Below are positions 1 to 6,193 of a stretch of DNA of 6,472 nt, in pieces. The DNA lies in NCBI GenBank assembly GCA_003524705.1, contig DQGV01000063.1, positions 1-6,472 of the forward strand, given 5' to 3'. Position 1 is the stretch's first letter. The number at the start of each line of letters is the position of its first letter. The notes beneath the pieces are model-generated. The model did no database searches. It worked only from the letters and a program-made list of their open reading frames with translations, and was not told the DNA's origin. This stretch comes from Anaerolineae bacterium. GTDB taxonomy: Bacteria; Chloroflexota; Anaerolineae; Anaerolineales; Villigracilaceae. Position numbers and translations under genes: made by a program.

Positions 1-1864
1 TTATCCATAAATCAAATTCTAAAACTGAATGCCCAAGAGCTTTTTCGGGTGAAAGCCCGGTAATTTGCCAAAAGGCTTCGTTGGCTTCTAAGAAAATACC
101 TTCTTCTAAAGTGATAATAGAAATAGCAACTTTATTATTGTTAAATACTTTTCTAAAGCGTTCATCACTGGCGCGTAATTCTGTTTCGATTATTTTTCTT
201 TCGATGATTTCAGTTTGGGCTTCTTGATATAAACGGGCGTTATCAATGGCAACGGAAGTCAGTGCGGCGAATTTTTCCAATAGAGTTAATTGTTCTTGAG
301 TAAATTTTTTCTGTTGCCCAGTGTGTGCCGCAACAATAACCCCAATTATTTTTTCTTCAGACTTAAGCGGTGCACAGATAATACTTTCAAAACCCAAGCC
401 TTCTACTTCTACAATTCTGCCAGACCATTGACTGTAGTTATCAATCAGCATGCTTTTACCACTTACCCAGACTGTTCCTGTAACACCATAGTTTCTGACT
501 GTTTGAATTTCATTAAATTGTGTAAATAGACCTTTCCCTATTTTTTGTATCAAGGCTGATTCATCAGGTAAAACTAAATGTAAAGCTACTTCTTCTGTAT
601 CAAGCAAGTCACTGGCTCGGGCGATGATTAATTCGAGGAGTGGATTTAGTTCGAGGCGGTTGACCAAACTCAATGTCGTTTCGTGAAGCGTAGTTAAATA
701 ATCTGCTTGTAATTGCAGTTTTTCTTCGGCTAATTTTCTTTCTAAGATTTCGTTTTGGCTTTCTTGATACAAACGGGCGTTATCAATAGCGACAGATACC
801 AGTGCGGCTAAACGTTCTAATAATAAAATTTGTTCAGAGGTAAATTCATTCCGTTTTTCTATATTGGCAACTGTTAACACACCTATCACTTTGTTATCAG
901 ATTTAAGAGGTGCCCCTAACACGGCTTTGAAGCCAACATATTCTGCTTCAAGGTCTCTGCCTTCCCATGTGTTGTAATCTTGCGAAACGATAACTTTGTC
1001 ATCTTGCCATACTTTCCCAATTAATCCTTGTCCTTTTGGCGTGACTTCGCCATTGTAATTTGCAAAGATTCCTAAACCCACTTCTTGTCGTAGAGTTGAT
1101 TCATCTGGCAAGACAATATCTACCGCTACATGGGGTGTGTCAAAAAGTTCGCTTGTGCGGGTCAGAATCAACTCGAAGAGTGGATTCAATTCGAGGCGAT
1201 TGACCAAGCCCAACGTTGTTTCGTGAAGCGCGGTTAAGTAATCTGCCTGACGTTGTAGTTTTGCTTCGGCACGTAATCGCTCTTTTAATTCGACATTTGA
1301 TTCCGCTAATGAGCGATTCATGTTGTAAACAAGGTAATAAATTAATGTGCTCGTGACTAAGAATACAGCCGTTAAATCACGGGCGTAATGAAACGGTGGA
1401 TCTAGATTAAATTCATGCAAGCCAATATGATGTTGATAAGCAAAATACCAAATGGCGACAAGGCTGAAAACCTCTACAACAACACCTTCGCGCCAACCTA
1501 TCATTAATGCGGCAAGCAAAATAATAGCGAGGTGAGCAATGAGTGCCACATCCCACAAACCGTCAGATTGTGAGGCTTGATATGTTAGTGTTAACCAGAT
1601 TAATGTAACTGCAAAACGCCCTGCAAAATGTACATAGCCCATGCGAATTATGATTTGCATGAAAACAACAATGAGGACAATGAGTGGAAAAGTGAAAGAT
1701 GTTGAACCACCCACCCATGTTTTTGTGCTGATGCGGTTAATAATAAGCACCAACATAATAACAATCACTGCCCAACCAAACCCATTCAAAATTCTGGCGA
1801 GGCGCGTTTTTTCAGGGTCTTCAAAAATGGGCGGAGCAAAAAAACGACGAACTTTGTTTCGCAT
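1..1864 (-). CDS. Membrane-bound sensor protein with two GAF domains and a PAS domain (C-terminus outside window)
   Basis: Reading leftward from ATG at 1864-1862, 621 codons are open and run off the window, so the output domain is not visible. Seen: about six hydrophobic segments near residues 29-45, 57-75, 82-98, 103-123, 128-145 and 163-181 (MASE-like layout). A helical linker (about 185-206) follows, then GAF 1 (about 207-368), a second linker, GAF 2 (about 387-548), a third linker, and a PAS start (about 569-621, with FRKVFNNNKVAISII and EANEAFWQITG). GAF and PAS domains bind small ligands or cofactors and signal through such linkers. By family habit the missing end is a histidine kinase or diguanylate cyclase, but nothing in the window decides. 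The start is the only plausible one: upstream in-frame codons offer no ATG, GTG or TTG with a ribosome binding site. A TATAAT lies so close that the transcript may be leaderless. It diverges from the aspartase-type gene. Confidence 0.9.
   Translation of the reverse strand, partial: MRNKVRRFFAPPIFEDPEKTRLARILNGFGWAVIVIMLVLIINRISTKTWVGGSTSFTFPLIVLIVVFMQIIIRMGYVHFAGRFAVTLIWLTLTYQASQSDGLWDVALIAHLAIILLAALMIGWREGVVVEVFSLVAIWYFAYQHHIGLHEFNLDPPFHYARDLTAVFLVTSTLIYYLVYNMNRSLAESNVELKERLRAEAKLQRQADYLTALHETTLGLVNRLELNPLFELILTRTSELFDTPHVAVDIVLPDESTLRQEVGLGIFANYNGEVTPKGQGLIGKVWQDDKVIVSQDYNTWEGRDLEAEYVGFKAVLGAPLKSDNKVIGVLTVANIEKRNEFTSEQILLLERLAALVSVAIDNARLYQESQNEILERKLAEEKLQLQADYLTTLHETTLSLVNRLELNPLLELIIARASDLLDTEEVALHLVLPDESALIQKIGKGLFTQFNEIQTVRNYGVTGTVWVSGKSMLIDNYSQWSGRIVEVEGLGFESIICAPLKSEEKIIGVIVAAHTGQQKKFTQEQLTLLEKFAALTSVAIDNARLYQEAQTEIIERKIIETELRASDERFRKVFNNNKVAISIITLEEGIFLEANEAFWQITGLSPEKALGHSVLEFDLWI
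218..1297 (-). repeat. Two tandem 540-bp units encoding linker plus GAF domain
   Basis: Within the sensor gene, 758-1297 (residues 190-369) and 218-757 (residues 370-549) are in-frame direct copies with a register of exactly 540 bp, or 180 codons. Matching landmarks are LHETTLGLVNRLELNP at residues 213-228 and LHETTLSLVNRLELNP at 393-408, and SVAIDNARLYQE at 357-368 and 537-548. DNA identity is high at the unit ends: GTTTCGTGAAGCG near 1219 recurs as GTTTCGTGAAGCG near 679, and AAACGGGCGTTATCAAT recurs near 232 and 772. The middles have diverged. The linker appears a third time before the PAS domain (TEIIERKIIETEL, residues 551-563). This is an internal domain duplication. Confidence 0.9.
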
Positions 1865-1871
1865 TATTTTG

Positions 1872-1877
1872 ATTATA
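1872..1877 (-). promoter_or_regulatory. -10 element of the sensor gene; possible leaderless start
   Basis: On the minus strand this reads TATAAT, a perfect -10 consensus. The A of the sensor ATG is the eighth base downstream, so the expected transcription start falls on or next to the start codon. No Shine-Dalgarno sequence lies between the two. At 17-bp spacing the -35 position reads CCATTT, which does not match consensus, and there is no TG extension. Either this is a leaderless transcript or the match is fortuitous and the real promoter lies further right, inside the divergent gene. Confidence 0.5.
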
Positions 1878-1879
1878 GT
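1874..1879 (+). promoter_or_regulatory. Possible -10 element of the aspartase-type gene, overlapping the opposite -10
   Basis: The plus strand reads TATAGT, five of six consensus bases, sharing four base pairs with the minus-strand TATAAT. A start about 7 nt downstream (near 1886) would leave a leader of about 11 nt and would begin inside the purine-rich ribosome binding site. No good -35 is seen at 17 bp; a TTGTTT occurs closer, at 1854-1859. The plus promoter could instead lie further upstream, inside the sensor gene. Confidence 0.3.
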
Positions 1880-1881
1880 AC

Positions 1882-1892
1882 AAGGAAGGGAG
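1882..1892 (+). promoter_or_regulatory. Ribosome binding site for the aspartase-type gene (first start)
   Basis: The purine run AAGGAAGGGAG ends 4 nt before ATG at 1897 and supports that start. A second ATG at 1921 has its own GGAGA at 1912-1916, also at workable spacing, so both starts may be used. The family normally begins only a few residues before the KDSLGE motif, which slightly favours the second. Confidence 0.65.
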
Positions 1893-1896
1893 TAAA

Positions 1897-3411
1897 ATGG
1901 AGAAAAAACTTGGAGATTCCATGACAGAACAGAAGTTTCGAAAAGAAAAAGATTCGCTCGGCGAATTAAACGTCCCAGCCAATGCTTTGTATGGTGTGCA
2001 AACGCAACGCGCTGTAGAGAACTTTCCCATTAGTGGATTGAAACCGTGGCGTGCATTTATTTGGTCAATTGCGGCAGTTAAACGTGCGGCGGCATTGGTC
2101 AATTATGATTTAGGACTCTTTGGTGATCGAGAAATAGATGGAAAACGCTTCACTGCTAAGGGGTTAGTTGATTCTATTTCCCAAGCCGCTACTGAAGTGA
2201 TGCAGGGTGACTGGGATTCGCAATTCGTGGTTGAGCCTTTTCAAGCCGGTGCAGGCACAAGCCATAATATGAATTCCAATGAAGTGATTGCAAATCGCGC
2301 CACTCAAATTTTGGGTGGTGAGCTTGGAAAATATTATGTGCATCCCAATGACCATGTCAATATGGCGCAATCCACTAATGATGTAATTCCAACTTCAATT
2401 CGTTTGGGCGCATTATGGCGCGTGGATGAATTAATCACTGCGCTTAAAAATTTACAAATTGCATTAGAAAATAAAGCAAAAGAATTTGATGATGTCATTA
2501 AATCAGGTCGCACGCATTTGCAAGATGCAGTGCCTGTGCGTTTGGGTCAAGAATTTGGCGCGTATGCCAAAGCCGTGGAAAGAGATATTGAAAGAATCAA
2601 AAGGTCTGCTGAAGGTTTAAGAAGATTGGGGATTGGCGGTACTGCCGTTGGTTCTGGATTAAATGCCCATCCTGATTATCATAAAAACATGGTCAAGAAG
2701 TTATCTGAAATTACAGGATTACAGTTATATGAATCAGATAATTTATTTGAATCCATGCAATCTATGGCTGATGCGGCAGATTTTTCTGCTTCGATGCGAA
2801 CTACGGCTATGACTCTTGTAAGAATAGCAAATGATTTCCGCCTCTTATCTTCTGGACCTTCAACAGGTCTTGATGAAATTCGTTTACCTGCCATTCAACC
2901 TGGTTCTTCAATTATGCCCGGCAAAGTCAATCCTGTTTTAGCAGAGATGTTAGACCAAGCCATGTTCCATGTTATTGGTTGTGACACAACGGTTTCACTC
3001 GCCGCACAAGCCGGTCAATTGGAATTAAATGTGATGATGCCCATCATTGCACATAATCTTTTTGAAATGATGCAAGTGATGATTGGTTCCGTCAATGCGT
3101 TTACAGATCGTGCTGTAAAAGGTGTAACTGCAAACCGTGAAAAAGCGGCTGGCTGGTTAGAGAAAAATGCAATTGTAGTGACAGCGTTGAACCCAATCAT
3201 TGGTTATGCTCAAGGTGCGGGATTGGTTAAAGAAGCATTGGCATTAAATGCTTCGATTAAAGAGTTAGCCATTCAAAAAGCAAAAGCTGGTGACTTGAAA
3301 CATCGTGATGAAGACAGAAATGTGAATGTTGAAGAGATTGAATCCGCTTTGGGTGATTTGGGCAAGTTGACCGATGGTGGAATTGTCGGTGGCGTTTCAG
3401 GTGGTGGATAA
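1897..3411 (+). CDS. aspA: Aspartate ammonia-lyase-type enzyme (class II fumarase/aspartase superfamily)
   Basis: Aspartase converts L-aspartate to fumarate and ammonia in the cytoplasm, linking amino-acid breakdown to the TCA cycle; fumarase hydrates fumarate to malate. Seen: superfamily signature GSSIMPGKVNP (residues 336-346) with the loop serines S337/S338 and K343/N345, GRTHLQDA (204-211) with the T-H pair, and an N-terminal KDSLGELNVPANALYG. Aspartase-like marks are GAGTSHNMN (118-126; fumarases usually have GSGT), QSTND (158-162; fumarases usually QSSND) and EAGQLELNV-like AGQLELNVM (372-380). Fumarase-like marks are QTQRA (35-39) and VHPND (148-152). I favour aspartase, but class II fumarase (fumC) is the alternative. 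At 504 aa it exceeds the usual 460-480: the C-terminal part has a charged stretch around 461-480 and a glycine-rich end (GGIVGGVSGGG). It starts 32 bp from the divergent sensor gene. Starting at M9 (1921) would give 496 aa. Confidence 0.9.
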   Translation: MEKKLGDSMTEQKFRKEKDSLGELNVPANALYGVQTQRAVENFPISGLKPWRAFIWSIAAVKRAAALVNYDLGLFGDREIDGKRFTAKGLVDSISQAATEVMQGDWDSQFVVEPFQAGAGTSHNMNSNEVIANRATQILGGELGKYYVHPNDHVNMAQSTNDVIPTSIRLGALWRVDELITALKNLQIALENKAKEFDDVIKSGRTHLQDAVPVRLGQEFGAYAKAVERDIERIKRSAEGLRRLGIGGTAVGSGLNAHPDYHKNMVKKLSEITGLQLYESDNLFESMQSMADAADFSASMRTTAMTLVRIANDFRLLSSGPSTGLDEIRLPAIQPGSSIMPGKVNPVLAEMLDQAMFHVIGCDTTVSLAAQAGQLELNVMMPIIAHNLFEMMQVMIGSVNAFTDRAVKGVTANREKAAGWLEKNAIVVTALNPIIGYAQGAGLVKEALALNASIKELAIQKAKAGDLKHRDEDRNVNVEEIESALGDLGKLTDGGIVGGVSGGG

Positions 3412-3420
3412 GAACATTAA

Positions 3421-3488
3421 ACACGAAGGACACAAAGGTCACTAAGGATTAATAGATTTTACTTTGTGTCCTTCGTGTCCTTTGTGCT
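3421..3488. repeat. Extragenic inverted repeat made of 9-bp units
   Basis: The left side has three tandem 9-mers, ACACGAAGG, ACACAAAGG and TCACTAAGG (3421-3447). The right side has three of opposite sense, CTTTGTGTC, CTTCGTGTC and CTTTGTGCT (3462-3488). Bases 3421-3437 are a perfect 17-bp inverted complement of 3462-3478, with a 24-base loop. The transcript could fold into a long hairpin between the aspartase-type gene and the membrane-protein gene. No U-tract follows, so it is not a classic intrinsic terminator. Similar CACGAAGGACACAAAGG elements are, from memory, frequent between genes in some environmental bacterial genomes; copy number cannot be tested in one window. Confidence 0.85.
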
Positions 3489-3502
3489 AAAAAAGAAAGC
3501 AG

Positions 3503-3508
3503 AGGAAA
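3503..3508 (+). promoter_or_regulatory. Ribosome binding site deciding the start of the membrane-protein gene
   Basis: AGGAAA (inside AGAGGAAA) lies about 7 nt before ATG at 3514. An in-frame ATG at 3466 lies inside the inverted repeat and has no purine-rich site in front, so 3514 is the better start. Confidence 0.75.
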
Positions 3509-3513
3509 ACATT

Positions 3514-4152
3514 ATGGACTTTCTCAAACTCATTCAATCTCTGCAAGATTTGATATTTGAAATAGTAGTGTGGGCATTGCTGATTCCCAAAACGATTTTT
3601 CGTGCCATCTTCCGCCCGGCGTGGATGGTAAGTTATGTAAATCAAGAATTTGAAAAGCCTGTTGATGAACAATTTGATGAATACATGCCACCCGGTTTAT
3701 TCTTTTTAGCCATGGCTGTTATACCCAGTGCATTATTTGCCTGGGTACAAAATATGAACTTCAACTTAATTGAATCATTGAGCCAATTAAACGAAGAAAA
3801 TTTGTTGACAAGAGCCTTCACAACATTAATTTCTATTTTGATTTATTTGGTGTGGATTAAGTGGTTGAACAAACACCCTGTAAAACGTTCGGGATTAAAA
3901 CGCTTATTTATGATTCAATGTTACTTGGTCACACCGCCACAGTTGATTTACATTTTGTTGGTTTTATTTTTTGGAGGAATCGACAATTTATTTGTTGCAT
4001 TAGCAGGCACCGTTTTGCTCATTTTTTATGAATCATTTGCACTTCAAGATGAGTTGAAAGTCAGTTGGTGGAAAGGGCTTTGGTATGCGGCAATTCCATA
4101 TTTGGTATTTTTTGTGGTTGGGGTTTTAGTAATTATATTAAAAAATAGATAA
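3514..4152 (+). CDS. Multi-pass membrane protein of unknown function (possibly Yip1-like)
   Basis: I do not recognise the family with certainty. The 212-residue product begins with an amphipathic or weakly hydrophobic region (about 10-34) ending in the basic FRAIFRP, then an acidic stretch (residues 44-57). Likely membrane helices lie near 61-79, 101-118, 131-153, 158-176 and 190-209. A basic loop, NKHPVKRSGLKR (119-130), separates helices 2 and 3, and TPPQ (140-143) sits inside helix 3. The five-helix layout with a soluble N-terminal part recalls Yip1-domain or related small membrane proteins, but that is inference from topology only. Start chosen by the ribosome binding site; a longer version from 3466 would add 16 residues encoded mostly by the repeat. 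It lies 102 bp after the aspartase-type gene, separated by the hairpin repeat, and could be co-transcribed with it. It ends 5 bp from the convergent 641-aa gene. Confidence 0.85.
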   Translation: MDFLKLIQSLQDLIFEIVVWALLIPKTIFRAIFRPAWMVSYVNQEFEKPVDEQFDEYMPPGLFFLAMAVIPSALFAWVQNMNFNLIESLSQLNEENLLTRAFTTLISILIYLVWIKWLNKHPVKRSGLKRLFMIQCYLVTPPQLIYILLVLFFGGIDNLFVALAGTVLLIFYESFALQDELKVSWWKGLWYAAIPYLVFFVVGVLVIILKNR

Positions 4153-4157
4153 TTATT

Positions 4158-6083
4158 TCAAGAAGTGCTTATATTTTTTTTGTTTTTGTCTAAAAACTCT
4201 TTCTTTAATATTTTATAAAGTTGTGGAATAGAGACTATCATCATCAAGAAAGCCAAAAATATCATTATTGTTGCTAATATACTTCCAATTAATTCCATTT
4301 CTTTGAGCCAAGTTAATAAAAATTCTAAATATTTACTATGAAAGCCTTTAATATCTTTTATATCAGCCCAAAACGAAGGCAAAATTAATATAGTTAATAT
4401 AAATGATATTCCTGCCAAAAGCGTAGAAGAAAAAAGTGAAAGTTTGTTATTGTTTTCTGTAAGATCTGCTAAATATAATTCATCAAGATGATCTCCAAAT
4501 TGATTTATTGCATCAATATTTCTCTGAATATGTTCTAACGATACCAAAATACCAAGTTCATTGATTAAGTGTTTAGCTTTTACAATCCCATATTCAGCAC
4601 GACTCCAAACATGTGGATCACTTAGTCCTTGACAAAGAGAAACTAATCGCTGTAAATCTGCAGCTTCGGAAATTAACTGAGATAGATTTTTTGTGTTCAT
4701 TTTTATATCCCTATCTAACATTTCCCCTCTGATTTTATGCATTTCTGTAGCAGTTCTACCTAACAATGAATAGCTCATTCTTTCAAGCAATTGAGCCAAT
4801 ACACGAATAGATAAAATTAGCTCAACCATTCGTTCAATAGCACCCCAATATCTAACATACTTTATATGACTAGTAGAACGAGATAATGTTGAAACAACTA
4901 ATTGATAATCTCTGTATTTTTTAGAAGGGATAAAAACTGCAACACGAGACATCATTAGGCAAAGTTCATCATCCCAAGACGACATGTTTTTTTCAAATAT
5001 TTCATTCACAAATTGCTTTCTAAGAGCAGGAAACCCTTCTAATTTTGTAGATTTTTTATTCTTATCACTTGCTTCTTGTTCAGAAGGTCGTAAAACAGCT
5101 CCCTCTATGAGATTGCATATTTGTTGCTGAGCTACATAAATATCTTGTATAGACTGAACACTTATTTCTTCCAAGGTATCTTTCGCATTATTAGGTACGT
5201 TTTTTTTGTTTTCAGGGTTTAATAATTTTGATTTTATCTTTTTATTAGTATAGAGTTTATCAATATGGTAGATTACGTATGAATCATGAAGAGGGATAGA
5301 ACTTCTTGGTTGAGGTCTTATTAAGGAAATGCTTTTTTGATTTGAGATTTCAATATCTCCAGCAATTTCTTCAACAAAAAGGCTAGCAACTTCCATACCT
5401 ATTTTTGCTTGTACAGGGATATACAAATGTTTTGTGAAATCCTCTTCATCACCACATAACCATTCTAAAAGTTCTTGAATAGATTGAACTTTACCATCTC
5501 TTTCAACTTCACTAAATTTTTGGTTTTCTAGTATCTTTTTTTGCCACTTTAAAGCACTAGGAATATCAAAAGATTCTTGTAACCGATTAACAGTTTGGGA
5601 AATGTTTAATAATGTCTCTGGTTTTTCGTATTTTTTCATTAATCTTAGAACAAAAAGACCAGTGTACACTGGTCGAATATAGATATCCCAATTGTCCCAA
5701 ACATCAATAAAAAGTTTAGAAAATTGATAATTTGTTAAGAGGTATTCAGGAAACTTAATATAACTTTTATTTACTTTATATGTTGGAAATGTATGTTCTT
5801 CTAGTATCAAGTTACGAAAAATACCTGTTGAGAAACCAACTTGTTCTGTTGTCATTTGGTCAGTGTTATTGGAGAATCCATTAACATCACTTGATATCTC
5901 AAAGATACCTTTTGGTGAAACCTTTTCCTTTCCCCATATACTTTTAATTACACTAGAAAATTCTGGTGTCCCTCTAAAAGATTCAAATCTTGATTGTTCT
6001 TTTTCATCCCCCTTAATAAATCTTTTCATGTTCAAAACCATTATTACATTCACATAACCCGTAGCAGATATCAATGTTCTCAT
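4158..6083 (-). CDS. Large orphan protein with C-terminal two-helix membrane anchor; unknown function
   Basis: I do not recognise this 641-aa protein. About 1-545 looks soluble: a mixed N-terminal part (about 1-150), helical segments (about 140-230), a polar, low-complexity stretch (about 280-300 and 333-347, rich in N, K, E), then an almost wholly helical part (about 365-545). The latter contains VRYWGAIERMVELILSIR (410-427) and LAQLLERMSYSLLGR (429-443). Two strong hydrophobic helices follow at about 549-569 and 598-619, joined by a roughly 28-residue loop, with a lysine-rich tail. Helical domain plus two terminal helices recalls CorA-type channels, but the GMN motif after the first helix is absent, so Mg2+ transport is not supported. 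No nuclease, NTPase P-loop or protease motif was seen. The start is fixed by AAGGAAG 5 nt upstream and an extended -10 promoter. Hand-counted lines at 22-32% GC, below the flanks, hint at horizontal acquisition. A membrane-acting effector or sensor in a conflict system is conceivable but unproven. Confidence 0.88.
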   Translation of the reverse strand: MRTLISATGYVNVIMVLNMKRFIKGDEKEQSRFESFRGTPEFSSVIKSIWGKEKVSPKGIFEISSDVNGFSNNTDQMTTEQVGFSTGIFRNLILEEHTFPTYKVNKSYIKFPEYLLTNYQFSKLFIDVWDNWDIYIRPVYTGLFVLRLMKKYEKPETLLNISQTVNRLQESFDIPSALKWQKKILENQKFSEVERDGKVQSIQELLEWLCGDEEDFTKHLYIPVQAKIGMEVASLFVEEIAGDIEISNQKSISLIRPQPRSSIPLHDSYVIYHIDKLYTNKKIKSKLLNPENKKNVPNNAKDTLEEISVQSIQDIYVAQQQICNLIEGAVLRPSEQEASDKNKKSTKLEGFPALRKQFVNEIFEKNMSSWDDELCLMMSRVAVFIPSKKYRDYQLVVSTLSRSTSHIKYVRYWGAIERMVELILSIRVLAQLLERMSYSLLGRTATEMHKIRGEMLDRDIKMNTKNLSQLISEAADLQRLVSLCQGLSDPHVWSRAEYGIVKAKHLINELGILVSLEHIQRNIDAINQFGDHLDELYLADLTENNNKLSLFSSTLLAGISFILTILILPSFWADIKDIKGFHSKYLEFLLTWLKEMELIGSILATIMIFLAFLMMIVSIPQLYKILKKEFLDKNKKNISTS

Positions 6084-6088
6084 GATGA

Positions 6089-6095
6089 CTTCCTT
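6089..6095 (-). promoter_or_regulatory. Strong ribosome binding site of the 641-aa gene
   Basis: On the minus strand this reads AAGGAAG, ending 5 nt before ATG at 6083. It selects this start over the in-frame ATGs that would begin at residues 15 and 19. Confidence 0.75.
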
Positions 6096-6125
6096 CCCGC
6101 TTTATCTACAGATTTGGCTAAGAAA

Positions 6126-6134
6126 ATTATAGCA
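6126..6134 (-). promoter_or_regulatory. Extended -10 promoter of the 641-aa gene
   Basis: The minus strand reads TGCTATAAT, a perfect TGnTATAAT extended -10. Upstream at 17-18 bp only a weak -35 (TGTAAA or GTAAAA) is seen, as is usual for extended -10 promoters. The predicted start near 6119 gives a leader of about 36 nt carrying the ribosome binding site. The gene therefore appears to be transcribed independently of the upstream acetyltransferase gene. Confidence 0.65.
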
Positions 6135-6193
6135 GTAGTTAGTATATTTTTTACATGGAATTAAATAACCCCTAAAATTTGTATAAACATATT

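Noticed and set aside
1641..1895. Open frame on the plus strand opposite the sensor gene start
   Set aside because: Shadow of the sensor coding frame; basic, no recognisable domain and no ribosome binding site noted.
3257..3442. Minus-strand open frame beginning MTFVSFV
   Set aside because: Its start lies in the inverted repeat and the rest is antisense to the lyase gene.
3421..3488. Intrinsic terminator or CRISPR-like array
   Set aside because: No T-run after the hairpin; units are 9 bp and contiguous with no spacers.
4158..4520. CorA magnesium transporter identity for the 641-aa protein
   Set aside because: The two-helix tail is similar in layout only; there is no GMN motif after the first helix.
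4158..6083. Known conflict-system family (for example CATRA/caspase-associated proteins) for the 641-aa gene
   Set aside because: Only a general impression of helical protein plus terminal membrane helices; no partner gene or specific motif is visible to support it.
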